Shown here piece by piece: positions 34,142 through 45,092 of a stretch of 64,000 nt of DNA. The DNA lies in assembly GCA_965644295.1 (NCBI GenBank), contig CBFFRP010000434.1:146634-210633 (forward strand). Reading direction: 5' to 3'. The notes beneath the pieces were generated by a model. It was given only the letters and a program-made list of their open reading frames with translations. It did no database searches and was not told the origin of the DNA. The DNA is from Paraphysomonas bandaiensis (lineage: Eukaryota; Chrysophyceae). The first letter of the stretch is position 1, and each line of letters starts with the position of its first letter. A program made the translations under genes and the position numbers.

Positions 34142-37100
34142 TTAGTGCGATACCATAGTGTGCACATGCTGATAGTGCAGCTTCTCGGACAAGGCTTTAG
34201 TCATCACGTCTGCTGTCATCTCTGCCGTTGGCACATGATTCAGCCTGACGATACAGCCTCCCACTTGCTCTCGAATCCAATGATACTTGATCCGAATATG
34301 CTTGGAACGTTTATGATTTACCGGGTTCTGAGCTAGATCAATCGCACTCTTGCTGTCCATATTCAAGATTGTTGGAGACGCATTCTTACTGAGCTCAAAT
34401 CCACGAATTCCGAGCTCTGTCATCACCCCTCGTATCCATACAATCTCCTGAATTGCAGCATATGCAGCCATATATTCAGCTTCCATAGTCGACGTAGCCA
34501 CTGTTGGCTGCAGTCTGGACTGCCATGCAATTGGAGCACCCCACAGATATACGATATACCCTGTAGTGGATCTGCATGTATCCAGATCTCCGGCCCAATC
34601 TGCATCAGAGTACACACATAGAGGGTCTTCATCTGTGAAATTAGGAAATATGATACCTTGATCAACTGTATTTTCTAAATACAATAAAGTATGCAGAGCA
34701 GCTTGACATGCAGCGTACGTGGGTCTTGTGGTGAACCGGGAGAGAAGATTTACTGTATATGCCATGTCTGGTCTAGTATGCACTGCCAAATACATTAAGG
34801 CACCAATAACAGATTGATAGGGAAATGCATCAACGTATTCTCTCTGTTTTCGAGTTTCTTCCTCTTTTGCATCCTTGGACAACTTTAGGCCAGGTGGTAG
34901 AGGTGTGGTTGCCTTGCACCGTCTCTTCTTTTCTGACAACAAGTGATTGAATCTGGCCACAACATCTTTAGCATATGCAGACTGATGTAACTTAATCTGG
35001 CCATTATGACGCTCAATGGTAAGACCTAAATAATGCTTAAGGTCCCCCATATCTTGCATGGCATATTGAGTCTTAAAGGCGCTGATGACTTCTTCAATAT
35101 GACGGCTGTCAGAGCTGAGCACAATGATATCATCTACATACACAAGTATCATATGTAGGTTATCATCAGTACCCTTGAGTACAAATAAACATGGGTCAAG
35201 AACACATTGTTTATACCCCATCGCCTTTATACTGTCCTTCAGCATTGAATGCCAATTTCGAGGCGCTTGTTTTAGGCCATACAAACTCTTCAGAATCTTC
35301 AAACAACAGCCTTGTGGAATATCTATTCCTGCAGGTGGAGACATAAACACGTCTTCGTCCAGATCTGCATACGGAAATGCCGTTTCTACATCGAGTTGAC
35401 GGAGTTGCAGATTGTATCGCAGAGCCAGTGCCAGTGCTAGCCTAAATGATACACCTTTAGCTACTGGGGAGAATGTCTCATTATAGTCGACTCCTTGTTC
35501 TTGAGTAAACCCTTTCGCCACAAGTCGAACTTTGAACTTCTTAATTTTTCCAAGATGGTCGCGCTTTACTTTAAAGACCAATTTAGATTTTATGATTTTT
35601 CGGTGTTTCGGCCTTCGGACAATCTTCCAGCATGTCCTTCGTTCAAGCTTGTGCACCTCCTTCCTGGTAGCTTCAATCCAGTATGTTCTCTGTGGAGTCT
35701 TCTTTGCTTCTGCCAGCGTCTGTGGCTCTTTAATTGTGCTGTTGGAGGAATCAAGAAACAATGAGACATCGCCGAGGACACCAACGTTAACAATGTGCCG
35801 TTTTTTTCGAGGTCGTTTTTCAGTTCTGGGATTTCGATCTGCCCCACCTGTTGAAGATGCGCCCCGATTTGAGCGGTCAGGAGTCCTCTGTTCATTGTCA
35901 CTGTCATTACAAGTCTGATCCAACTCATTTCGCAAACTATTAAACTTGTCGGTCTGACACTTTGTAGAGTGAGTCATCTTTACTACATCTTTGATATGAA
36001 TTGGAGTTTGCTCCTCGGTAGTATTTCCTTTCATATCTAATCTCCTATATGCAACAATGACTCCTCTTCTCTCTATCACTCTGGTGGTAACATAACACAG
36101 GTGTCCATCAAGATGTCTGAGGCCCACCAGGTACTGATAGTCATTTACACTCTCTGCTGTTTCTGAGGTGTCGATTTGTAGATTATCTATTTCGTCGAAA
36201 TACTCCTGTGAACGCTCTGGAATTGACTCATCAAACTGTGCATTGACTGCAACAATAATAGCATTCAGGTCTGGAATATATATTTGGTGTCCAACAGGTT
36301 GTTGACATTGTCCCATATAGTATCCAGGTTTTCCCTTTTCTTTCCACTCTTTGCGGCGCTGCTCCTTCGGCACAATAGCCCATGCCTTGCAGCCCCAGAT
36401 CTTCAAGTCACTCACATCTGGTGCGGTTCCAGTAATATACTCAAAAGGTGAGATGTATCCTTTCGTTGTCTTCGTAGGTAACCTGTTGATCAGATATACA
36501 GCATGCAAGACTGCTTTGAACCAAAATACTGATGGCATGCCACTATCGAGCAATATAGCAAGGGCCATCTCCTTCACTGTACGATTAGTGCGTTCCGATA
36601 GCGAATTCATTTCGGGTGTGTCACGTGGAGTCCAAGTAACCTGTACAGTCCTTGTGCTGGTGGTTTCACGTAAGTACTGCCTGACATGTTGCCCTACTAG
36701 TTCTCCTGCGCCATCTGCATGATATCGTCGTAGTTGCAATCCTTCTTTGACAAGTTGGGTCTCTACCATGTCCTTCATACACTTTAACACTTCACTCCCA
36801 GTCTTGTTTTTCAACCCATAAGCCCATACATGTTTTGCATCACTGTGCTTGAATAGTAACACATGTTTGTAGCCTTCCATCGATGGCGTGTTTAGGACTT
36901 CCATCGTATCTGCACTGAGCACCCCTCTCTCCTTTGGGTTGTTGTCTAAGTTCATCAACTGGCGTGGAGTCCTGAAGTTCTTTCTCGTGAGTTTCGATCG
37001 CATGCAGGTATTACATTTGCATATCGTTTTTTTGTGTTTTTTTCTGAAATATTTCTTGTCCAGATTTATTCCATCAACTAGGCCTCGGCGGTCGGACTCA

Positions 37101-38659
37101 GTCAGTTTATCATAGTTGACATGGCCAAGTCTTTTGTGCCATAGAATTCGCTGGTCATCAAACCCCTGCTCCTCAAGTGCTGCTGAGGATTCTTCTCCAA
37201 GCTGAAGTAAGTCTTCGAGTCGAACTGGATATAATCCATTAACACTTCTCTGTCTAATGAGTGTCTTGTTCGTAGTCTTATTTCGAATGACGACTTCATC
37301 ATTATCGAACGTCACAACACAACCCCTATCTGTGATGCTCTTCATATCTACGAGGTTCTTACTTGCTTCAGGTGCGTAGTACACCTTTTTAAAGCTTCCT
37401 ACATCGCCAACACTGTGTATTGACAGTTTACCTTTGTTCGCTGTGGACATCTGCCTATCAGCGCGCTGAAGGTTGGTCATGTGGTTTTTGGAGGTAAGGA
37501 TCATCTTGTTGCACCCGCTGTCTAAATAAATAACATCTGACATGCTCTGTGCTAGATTCACCTCTTCTTCCACACATATCATCGATTCGTATCCCGCTTC
37601 ATCTTCTGAATCATGTACAGACACTCGCGGTTTCTTCTTGTTCTTGTAGGGTGCCGTTTCCCTTCTAGAGTCTCGCCCCCGTTTAGAACTGACCACTGCA
37701 GCTTTAGCAGTCTTCAAGTGGAAGCAGTCTTTAGTCTGATGGCCTGGGATGTCACATATCTCACACACAGGTAGCTTTGTTTTGTTATCACCCCTGTTTC
37801 TGTGATCTCTATCTTTTCTCTGTGATCTTGTCCCCTTCATCCTCTTTATGACATGCTCTGGAGTCTTGCACTCCCTAGCAAAGTGGCCAAGTTTCTTGCA
37901 CTTATTGCATCTGCCCTTTCTCTTGTGCTCTTTCCATTTACTGTCATCCACTGCTTGATTGACACTGTCTTCCCCTGAATTTTGCAACGCATGCTTGCCG
38001 AATGATGTGTTTTCATACCCTTTGATTAGGCTGCTTGCTCTTGCGTATGTCACATCGTTTGCTGTATACAGGCTGTGTGCTAGTTGGGAATATCTCTTGT
38101 CTGTGAGACCTTCCTTTAGTCGAGTGAGCTTGTCGTCTTCCGTGACTTCACGACCTAGATTCTCGAGAATCTTGGCCTGGGCTTCAACGCTGTCGACGAA
38201 CTCTGCTCCTGACTGACTTGAGGTAATCTTCATTGAATTGAACTTTGTGACCTCTGCCTGTACTGTATTCTTTTCAACATTGAGAAATCTCTCTTCCAGT
38301 GCCTGTAGTAACCCTTTTGCTGTACTTCCTTCGTAGAGAGCCGCTGTTGTGCCTGCTTTTGGGTGAGCATTGCACACTTCCATCAGGAAGGAGTACGCGG
38401 TCTCGTTCCGGGTGTTCCAGAGTTTCTTCGCTTTGCGTAGTCGCTTCTTCTGTGCATCAGTCATATGAGCTCCCGCTGGGACTGTAGAGTCTAGATCATG
38501 AATGTGCCTTGGTTTATCCTTTGAGAGGACAAGATGAGCTCGATTGTGTCTCATGAGGAATGAGGTGAAGAACTTCTTGAATTTCTTGAAGTTCAGTTCC
38601 TCGAAGGGAGGTACCTTTGAGCCTGAGGCGACATTCGTGAAATTTCCATCCGCTGCCAT
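34142..38659 (-). CDS. Copia Gag-Pol polyprotein
   Basis: 1505 aa in a single frame with domains in copia order. The Gag capsid region (about 60-180) is followed by two CX2CX4HX4C knuckles (RCNKCKKLGHFARECKTP and CEICDIPGHQTKDC). Aspartic protease VIYLDSGCNKMI is near residue 380. Integrase has an H-H-C-C zinc part (HKRLGHVNYDKL, CKCNTCMRSKL) and the D-D-E core (SADTMEV, HADGAGELVG, NSLSERTNRTVKE). RT has AKGFTQEQGVDYNETFSPVA, LYGLKQAPRNW and VYVDDIIVLS. RNase H has VYSDADWAGD and STMEAEYMA. Integrase precedes RT, which sets Ty1/copia apart from gypsy. No frameshift separates gag from pol. The start codon straddles the LTR edge. Confidence 0.96.
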   Translation of the reverse strand: MAADGNFTNVASGSKVPPFEELNFKKFKKFFTSFLMRHNRAHLVLSKDKPRHIHDLDSTVPAGAHMTDAQKKRLRKAKKLWNTRNETAYSFLMEVCNAHPKAGTTAALYEGSTAKGLLQALEERFLNVEKNTVQAEVTKFNSMKITSSQSGAEFVDSVEAQAKILENLGREVTEDDKLTRLKEGLTDKRYSQLAHSLYTANDVTYARASSLIKGYENTSFGKHALQNSGEDSVNQAVDDSKWKEHKRKGRCNKCKKLGHFARECKTPEHVIKRMKGTRSQRKDRDHRNRGDNKTKLPVCEICDIPGHQTKDCFHLKTAKAAVVSSKRGRDSRRETAPYKNKKKPRVSVHDSEDEAGYESMICVEEEVNLAQSMSDVIYLDSGCNKMILTSKNHMTNLQRADRQMSTANKGKLSIHSVGDVGSFKKVYYAPEASKNLVDMKSITDRGCVVTFDNDEVVIRNKTTNKTLIRQRSVNGLYPVRLEDLLQLGEESSAALEEQGFDDQRILWHKRLGHVNYDKLTESDRRGLVDGINLDKKYFRKKHKKTICKCNTCMRSKLTRKNFRTPRQLMNLDNNPKERGVLSADTMEVLNTPSMEGYKHVLLFKHSDAKHVWAYGLKNKTGSEVLKCMKDMVETQLVKEGLQLRRYHADGAGELVGQHVRQYLRETTSTRTVQVTWTPRDTPEMNSLSERTNRTVKEMALAILLDSGMPSVFWFKAVLHAVYLINRLPTKTTKGYISPFEYITGTAPDVSDLKIWGCKAWAIVPKEQRRKEWKEKGKPGYYMGQCQQPVGHQIYIPDLNAIIVAVNAQFDESIPERSQEYFDEIDNLQIDTSETAESVNDYQYLVGLRHLDGHLCYVTTRVIERRGVIVAYRRLDMKGNTTEEQTPIHIKDVVKMTHSTKCQTDKFNSLRNELDQTCNDSDNEQRTPDRSNRGASSTGGADRNPRTEKRPRKKRHIVNVGVLGDVSLFLDSSNSTIKEPQTLAEAKKTPQRTYWIEATRKEVHKLERRTCWKIVRRPKHRKIIKSKLVFKVKRDHLGKIKKFKVRLVAKGFTQEQGVDYNETFSPVAKGVSFRLALALALRYNLQLRQLDVETAFPYADLDEDVFMSPPAGIDIPQGCCLKILKSLYGLKQAPRNWHSMLKDSIKAMGYKQCVLDPCLFVLKGTDDNLHMILVYVDDIIVLSSDSRHIEEVISAFKTQYAMQDMGDLKHYLGLTIERHNGQIKLHQSAYAKDVVARFNHLLSEKKRRCKATTPLPPGLKLSKDAKEEETRKQREYVDAFPYQSVIGALMYLAVHTRPDMAYTVNLLSRFTTRPTYAACQAALHTLLYLENTVDQGIIFPNFTDEDPLCVYSDADWAGDLDTCRSTTGYIVYLWGAPIAWQSRLQPTVATSTMEAEYMAAYAAIQEIVWIRGVMTELGIRGFELSKNASPTILNMDSKSAIDLAQNPVNHKRSKHIRIKYHWIREQVGGCIVRLNHVPTAEMTADVMTKALSEKLHYQHVHTMVSH

Positions 38660-38965
38660 ATTAATTTACGCTTTTAGTTAGTGCAATATTGACTGATTGA
38701 TATTATAGGAGATATAGTAAGTTTATGATGTTGTAGCCCTGTGAGTTAGGAACCACGTCATTCACCAACATCAACATTCTGTTCTACAAATCATATCTTT
38801 AACAGCTACTATATTTTCAGTTTCTTTGTATACTTGTAATAGCTACTCCTATACTGTAGTCATGTATATTCTGTATTTCATTGCTACATAGAATACAGGA
38901 TAACTACTAGCGATTGACTTTACCAAACTTCAAGTACGCACGTAGGAGTTGGTTGTAGTTCAATA
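38659..38965 (-). repeat. Copia 5' LTR
   Basis: Same sequence as 33787-34093 as far as I can read. Its last base is the A of the gag-pol ATG. Confidence 0.93.
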
Positions 38966-38970
38966 GCATT

Positions 38971-40332
38971 TCTAAGAATGCAATAATTATTAATTCAAAT
39001 ACTTCAAGCAATATTTGTGTAACATCTGGTGGTAATCTGTTCTCCTTCCCATCTCTTTAATAAGGAGAAGCGGAATAAGGAAGGGCACGTATCTAAACTT
39101 TAGACTTAAGATTATAAAGTATATATCCTGTAATCCTGCTGCACAAATATAGAACACTTGTGACTGGGCGAGCAGATACTTCAAATAATAATTTTTAATA
39201 AACGTAATGATGACTCTACTGATTATGGTTTAGAAGATGAGTATGAGGAAAATTAGTATAGCTAAGTAGAATGTAATCTTTGCTTGGCAGCAGTGTTAAC
39301 AGTTTGCATTAGAGGGTATAGGGTATAGGGTTATGTCAGTTTTGTCAATGGACGATGTGCAGCTAAGAATTGTGTGTGTTTCAGAAGTATGATGACTACT
39401 TGAGTAAATCTAGACCAAATATAACGTTTATTTTTTATTATACTAGATGATATGCCTAACAAGTTGTACGTAATAAATTCATTGTTCTGACGTTGACCTT
39501 ACAAACTCATTGAATTTATATGTTGTACAATTATTATGATTCTAAAGATGTGATATATAGTCCTCTAGTATTAAGTACTGCACATACCAAAAGTACATTC
39601 CCCCTATACTATCTTATATTGTCAGTTCATTGAATAGAGAACACTCACCGACGGTGCAATTAGTTTCTTTGTGATTGTTTTAGCAGCACTAATTCTCACC
39701 CACAACCCCTGCACAAGTGGAAATGCCATGGTGCCGCATCCGCCAGCTACTTCTCTGCCTCAGGCCCAACTCGCGGCCTGCGCCATCTCCAGACACGCCG
39801 GAATCCGCGGGCTCTTCGCTTACTGGGTGTATATATACAAAGAGGAGACCTAGCTTACCCCACACGTCCACCTCTCCACAATCCCTGCACAAGTGGAAAC
39901 GCCATGTGCTTTTTATTATTGATGCACTCTATATATTTGAAAGGTTTGAAGCATTTAACGACGTGTTTCGTACCCCAGGTAAATTCATGGTGTTTCCAGT
40001 GACGGGCAAATAATTGCTAGTGCTGTGTACAGATAAAATGATTCATAGCATATAGAGTTGAGGGTGCGTATGGTCAGTATCACTCTTTCTTTCTTATCTA
40101 CTATAACATCCAAATTGTGTGTACTGTGGCATCACTTCAGTATTGACTTTACAATTTTCCTACATGTATGTTTTCTTTGTAAATTAATTCGAATTACTAC
40201 TATTCATTACATCATGTACTACTAGCGATGACACGTCTCTATATGACAACGTTATCATATTTCTACTAACTACCAACAATCCAATACAATCAGTACATGA
40301 CATGACTTTCGCACGCACAGAATCCAACCATA
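38971..40332. other. Intergenic region
   Basis: AT-rich. A short GC-richer island at about 39700-39910 has two direct copies of CCTGCACAAGTGGAAA (about 39706 and 39883). No gene could be supported. Confidence 0.45.
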
Positions 40333-40762
40333 TCACCCTGCCTTGTACAAGCATATCGCCGTCTTTCCAATATAAAAGAAAATGAAATGTTTGGATTCAT
40401 GAGTAACAAATGCTCTGAAGTCACTGCCAACTATACAATGCCATGTAGGTCCATACTTCTGGTCAAAAAATGTCTGTATATAATTTGAATGATTAAAGTG
40501 TTCAGAGCAACTACTCGAAACAAAGCAAACCTTGATGTGCTTTGAAATATCTTTCTCTTCAGGATTAGCTTCCAAAGCAACTCCCGCAACATTCATCGCA
40601 TCGTTTCGCATTTCTCCGTGAATTCCATGATCATCCACTGTATGAATTACCAATAAATAGCCATTAAACGAGACGTGCATACACATTCAGTTGATACATA
40701 CTGTCGCAAATCATTTTCCCGCCTGGTCCGCCTCCTCCACTAGATGTCGTCGCGCTTGCCAT
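40333..40762 (-). CDS. DYNLL: Dynein light chain LC8 (DYNLL)
   Basis: Small dimeric hub subunit of cytoplasmic and axonemal dynein. Exons 40762-40702, 40637-40531 and 40473-40333 give 102 aa. It contains EKDISKHIKTFFDQKYGPTW, then HCIVGSDFRAFVTHESKHF and IFFYIGKTAICLYKAG, which match the highly conserved LC8 beta-strand groove. Family members are usually about 89 aa; this one has a Gly/Ser-rich N-terminal extension (MASATTSSGGGGPGGK). Introns are 64 and 57 nt. Identity is secure from the C-terminal half. Confidence 0.95.
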
Positions 40763-41500
40763 ATTAGAATCAAAAGAATGTGTAGATGTTGCACAGGTAT
40801 TAGGAGCTCACTCTATTCACAATATCTACCTGGTTGTATGATTTAAGGAGGTGTAAACGATAGCAGTACAGTATCACCTACAGACCTCCACATATAACGG
40901 CACACCTCCACAGTGTGATGCATAGTATACTGCCTGTATACAGCAGTACACATATACGACATGCGTATACACATACTAACTGCACCACAGCAACAGTTGA
41001 AACTGCCCTCCTCTGTACAATCTGCTGATGAGGCTTTCTGATTTTGACCTCACGATCGAACCAATCAGATCGAAGAAACGAGCGTACATAACAACTATAA
41101 AACCCCTTATTTTTAGTATATACTGTACAGAGTGCAGTGCATAAAAATCCATGATATTATTACCTCCTGCTGGAGAGATACAGTATGAGGACAGGCACGT
41201 ACACTGTACTGGGCATTCAATGTACACCAGCTTATCGGAACAGTGCTATATAGTGGAGCGAGTTAAACTAAATCTTGTTGTTAAAGGGCTGGATGAAAGA
41301 AATAGATGAAAAAACAGTATCTTTCGAAGTGTAGGGTTCTCACGAAGATATAAGCATCGGCGAGGCTATCAAAGGCTCAAGTTATGAAGCATCCTATTGA
41401 TGAAACTGTGGTAAGCTATTGTTTACTGCAATCTCAATTGATGAACACATTCTCAAACATAGGGAAAAAATGTAAAGACACGAGGAAAACATTACTGGAG
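40763..41500. other. Upstream region of LC8, no other gene supported
   Basis: Rich in TATAC/GTATA strings. An 83-codon minus frame at 40976-41227 has no recognisable feature, and I do not call it. Confidence 0.4.
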
Positions 41501-41550
41501 CTGTAGTTTTTAGCAGCAGTAATCATGTTGAAAAGGACACTCAATATGCC

Positions 41551-41838
41551 ATGAATCCGGTAAAAGAAAATGTAACCGTAAGTGCACGGGCTTATCAGAA
41601 TTACGAGAGTGCACTCCGATGGTGTCATCAATACAACTATCCAAGTATGGGAAAACTCGGCTACCTATGGCCTGGTGACGTAGATATGGCTTTTCGTGCT
41701 ACAATTGCAATCTATAAAAATGGTGTAGGAAGTGAAAAGCACAACGGCATAATGAAGTCGAGAGAAGGGAAAAGTGATTTTAATTTACAAGGCTATAAAG
41801 CTGAATGTCGTTTTTTGAAGAAAATGAACCCCATCTAA
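41551..41838 (+). pseudogene. Orphan coding remnant, possibly transposon-derived
   Basis: A 95-codon frame, NYESALRWCHQYNYPSMGKL, AFRATIAIYKNGVGSEKH, then FNLQGYKAECRFLKKM. It reads like real protein (aromatics, patterned charges) but is short. It is followed directly by a LINE-type tail. A tyrosine-recombinase (Crypton-like) origin is a guess from the general look. No firm family. Confidence 0.3.
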
Positions 41839-41874
41839 AAGGACAATCATGGCATGAGAAAGTATTTTGCTTCT

Positions 41875-42078
41875 TCAGTTACGGAAGTGGTTGCACCTTG
41901 GTGCTTGCGGCGACGCACGAGCAGCTTCTGTAGCGTTAAATAGTAGGATAATGGAAATTGAACGGATTAGTTATGGGTAGAGGTCTAGCTAGTATGTCTA
42001 GCATTCAACTAGCCACTATATTGGTACAGGTTTCTAACGCCTATTGCTAATAAATAAAAAGACTTTCAATATATAACA
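41875..42078 (+). repeat. LINE family B tail, complete
   Basis: GGAAGTGGTTGCACCTTGG, hairpin at 41903-41922 (outer stem with GAGC), AAATAGTAGGATAATGG, ATTCAACTAGCCACTA and terminus AAAGACTTTCAATATATAAC. It is inserted without coding sequence, an extreme 5' truncation. Confidence 0.8.
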
Positions 42079-43443
42079 AGGTACTTACCTTAGTTAGTTG
42101 TAAATATTGCTAGAGCAGTAGGGTCAATACTGAGGGAAAGTGAAATCCCTCGGTATTAGGATTCATCTTTTTATAAGATAGTATATGTGAAATATAATGT
42201 TCAAAAAAATATATCATGAACAAAATTAATGATTTATCACAATGATTCTAACTATTTCATTGTGTGTGATAGTTATGTCTTGCATTATTATTCACTTTTT
42301 TACATTACTGTGTTCGTCACTTTACATTCTAATTATTACAACATGCATCTTACAATCACTAAGCTTTAACCTGCATTCTCGGAGTAACGGCCAATCTGTT
42401 TTCAACCATGCGATTTTTGAATCCTAACCTGCCATCTAGAGTTCATGCTGAACAACCAGACATGCCCACTGGAATCAATATCAACAGCCTAGGGGATAGA
42501 CTGAAAGAGTGTCGTCTTTAGTTGCGAAAAGTAAAAATTCTCTCAATACCATTTATAGTGTTCGCATCAGATAAAGTATCATACAGTATGGTATATAAAA
42601 GCAGCAGTGTGTAACATGAAAAAGTAAATTAATAAATTAAATACCATCAAAGACAATGATATGAAAGACAATGTCATTAACACATCGACAACACGGTACA
42701 TGTAATACACTACTAAAGCAGTGACGGACCACCATTGCAATACAATTACGTCCATTGAACAATGAACAGGAAAGTTCTACCAGTATTGAAGTTGTGTCTT
42801 CTCTCTTAGTCTCGCTTCTCTCTCTTAGCCGGTTTTGCATGAAAACGATTCTCGCAATGAGGTTGCAGCCAGCAGTCTCTGATTGCACCAATATCACAAG
42901 TACCAGGAATGAAGTCATGTAACCTCGAGGGGAAGATGATGGAACCCATCTAACAGCTCACAAGTAGCCATATTCATTCAAAGAGACCCCTTTTCATTGA
43001 CACGCATTACTCTTACAGTCATATACGCTTATAGTCAGGTCAGGTCTGTTCCATAGAGAGGCCAAGTGATCATCTATGTGTGCAGTTCCGTACCACAGAG
43101 TATATACGTCATGTATACAACGTAATACGTAACAGTTCTACATCATAGTTCCGTAACACTACCGAAATGATAAAACTTTAGAGTACGACGATCGTACTTC
43201 GATCGAATGTATCGCACTCCCACTTTGCATACATCGTACTACGATTTTATCAGCAAATCACAGGCTCTTGTTTCACAGTGCTGTGATACTATTTGTCCGA
43301 TAACCACATGGGATGGGATATCTTTCCCATTGAAACGATAGTGAATGATTTCATATTTTCGTCACAATTAATTCACAGCACACCGCAGAGCAAGGGAGCA
43401 GATCTCCTACGAACACTGAGTCATATCACGTATCACTCATTCG
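42079..43443. other. Intergenic region
   Basis: No firm gene. A 93-codon minus frame (42637-42918) begins with a hydrophobic, signal-like stretch but has no homology I know. A block near 43255-43315 is shared with the upstream region of the second EF-hand copy. Confidence 0.45.
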
Positions 43444-44472
43444 ATGGGATCTTGCCAAAGCTCTTCGGTAGACTCGATCAGTTCCGTGCTTCTAAAAGAA
43501 ATTGGGCTGTCATACTCTGAGCTCAATCTATTGTTTGATGTGTTCTCCGGCTTCTCCCCTCCGCACTGCGATAGTGTCGACATTCATAATATATTTACAC
43601 AATTGGGATTACAGGCCGGAAAGTTGGAGCATAGAATATTCAGTCCCCGGAGATTCTGTCAGGTGACTGGTGCGAAGAGTGTGAACTTTTCCCAATTTGT
43701 ATGTCTGGTGTGGTGCTTTCTATCACTGGAGGCCTGTGAACTGGCACCGTACATATTCATTGTATATGACGACGACAATATCAATTCCTTAACCTCTATA
43801 AATATGCGGAAGTTGCTGGTAGATATCCATGGAAACAATTTAAAAGACGATGGGAATGTACATGCTGTTTCTGAACTATTGTTGAGTAACGGCGACGTAA
43901 TTACTGCTAGCATGTTTGCTCAATGGTGCCACGGCCACCCTTCACTCTGTTCTCCTCTAAAAGCTTTACAGGCCACTCTTCGCCGTCGGATCTGCGGTGA
44001 GGCGTTTTGGAGTACTATCTGCAACCGTCGCAGCAAAACGAAAGCCCAGATGGAGGCATCTTATGTACGGGTGCTCAGCTCAAGATATAAAGATGTAATA
44101 TTTAGACAAGAGCTATCCTCCAGATTGGCTGCAATAAAGAAAGAGCTAACAGATATGAAGACTACAAACTACTCCGCTCGAGGGGTATTTAAAACCCTGA
44201 GCAGTAGTGTATGCAGCCTTATTGATCGTAACCCAAGCATCTCAACTGAACGAATTCATGCTCCCAGTCCGAGGCAATACGACAATCCACTCGTTGATGT
44301 TCTTAGAGAATACGAGATGGATAACTACCCCCCATTACGTATAAAATGTAAACCCTTGTGTACATCTTATACGCCTTCTCGAGGCAGCAGCTCAGTAAGT
44401 CCAACTTCATACACTGCAGCCTCTACTCCTACTATCGTCTCTATGCATTCTGCAGAGGATCGACTTTTTTAA
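43444..44472 (+). CDS. EF-hand-like, putatively acylated protein, copy 1
   Basis: 342 aa, no intron. MGSCQSSS at the start fits N-myristoylation at Gly2 and palmitoylation at Cys4, so membrane association is likely. The N-terminal 180 residues look like two degenerate EF-hand pairs. The best loop is YDDDNINSLTSINM, with acidic positions 1 and 3 kept but no Gly6 or Glu12. LSLEACELAPYIFIVYDDD resembles calcineurin-B/CIB helices. The C-terminal half is basic, then Ser/Pro/Tyr-rich. It ends IVSMHSAEDRLF, unlike copy 2. AATAAA lies at about 44710. Named function unknown. Confidence 0.75.
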   Translation: MGSCQSSSVDSISSVLLKEIGLSYSELNLLFDVFSGFSPPHCDSVDIHNIFTQLGLQAGKLEHRIFSPRRFCQVTGAKSVNFSQFVCLVWCFLSLEACELAPYIFIVYDDDNINSLTSINMRKLLVDIHGNNLKDDGNVHAVSELLLSNGDVITASMFAQWCHGHPSLCSPLKALQATLRRRICGEAFWSTICNRRSKTKAQMEASYVRVLSSRYKDVIFRQELSSRLAAIKKELTDMKTTNYSARGVFKTLSSSVCSLIDRNPSISTERIHAPSPRQYDNPLVDVLREYEMDNYPPLRIKCKPLCTSYTPSRGSSSVSPTSYTAASTPTIVSMHSAEDRLF

Positions 44473-44793
44473 GTTTGAGCTATAACGTGAGCAGAAATGT
44501 AATCCCAAAGCTTTTGGAACATTTCTAATGGTTTTCGATATTTTATAGTTTTTTATTGCCACCATTCATAGTTTTATGTTTCTGCTGTCCATTTTATTGT
44601 GTTTGTTTTGTGAGCAGTATGTTTTATCCTCTCTTTTATACAGCATATCGTGTTCTTTGTTTTATGTGTTTTTTCTGTGGTATTAGCTGTCTTGTTTTCT
44701 AAAGTGACAATAAAGTATAATCGATTTCATCTGTGCTAGAATTAGACATACACTTAAGTCAACCTTGCTCTACAAAACCTTAATGTTGGCTTT
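44473..44793. other. 3' flank of EF-hand copy 1
   Basis: T-rich, probable 3' UTR including AATAAA at about 44710. Confidence 0.5.
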
Positions 44794-45092
44794 TATTGAA
44801 CTACAACCAACTCCTACGTGCGTACATGAAGTTTAGTAAAGCCTATCGCTAGTAGTTATCCTGTATTCTATGTAGAAATGAAATACATGATTACATTATA
44901 AGAGTAGCTATTACAAGTATACAAAGAAACTGAAAATATAGTAGCTGTTAACGATACGATTTGTAGAACAGAATGTTGATGTTGGTGAATGACGTCGTTC
45001 CTGAATCACAGTGCTACAATATCATAACTTTACTATATATCTCCCTTAATATCAATCAGTCAATATTGCACTCTTAAAAGCTTAAGTTAATA
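44794..45092 (+). repeat. Solo copia LTR, diverged
   Basis: TATTGAACTACAACCAACTC to TTAAGTTAATA aligns along its whole length with the 307-bp LTR of the 34-39 kb element. It has scattered substitutions (such as GTACATGAAG for GTACTTGAAG) and a net loss of 8 bases. Flanked by CTTTT on both sides if one end base is assigned to the duplication. An older insertion reduced by LTR-LTR recombination. Confidence 0.87.

Larger units (their letters stand above)
33787..38965 (-). mobile_element. Full-length Ty1/copia LTR retrotransposon
   Basis: Two 307-bp LTRs (33787-34093, 38659-38965) that look identical, flanked by target duplication GCATT (33782-33786 and 38966-38970). It has one uninterrupted gag-pol frame on the minus strand, a purine tract GAGTGGGAG next to the 3' LTR, and a primer-site candidate TGGCAGCGGATGG directly after the 5' LTR. 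Intact frames and matching LTRs indicate a recent insertion that may still be competent. Confidence 0.95.

Noticed and set aside
42637-42918. Small secreted protein on the minus strand
   Set aside because: A hydrophobic start is seen, but there is no family, no conserved neighbour and an AT-rich context. Likely a chance frame.
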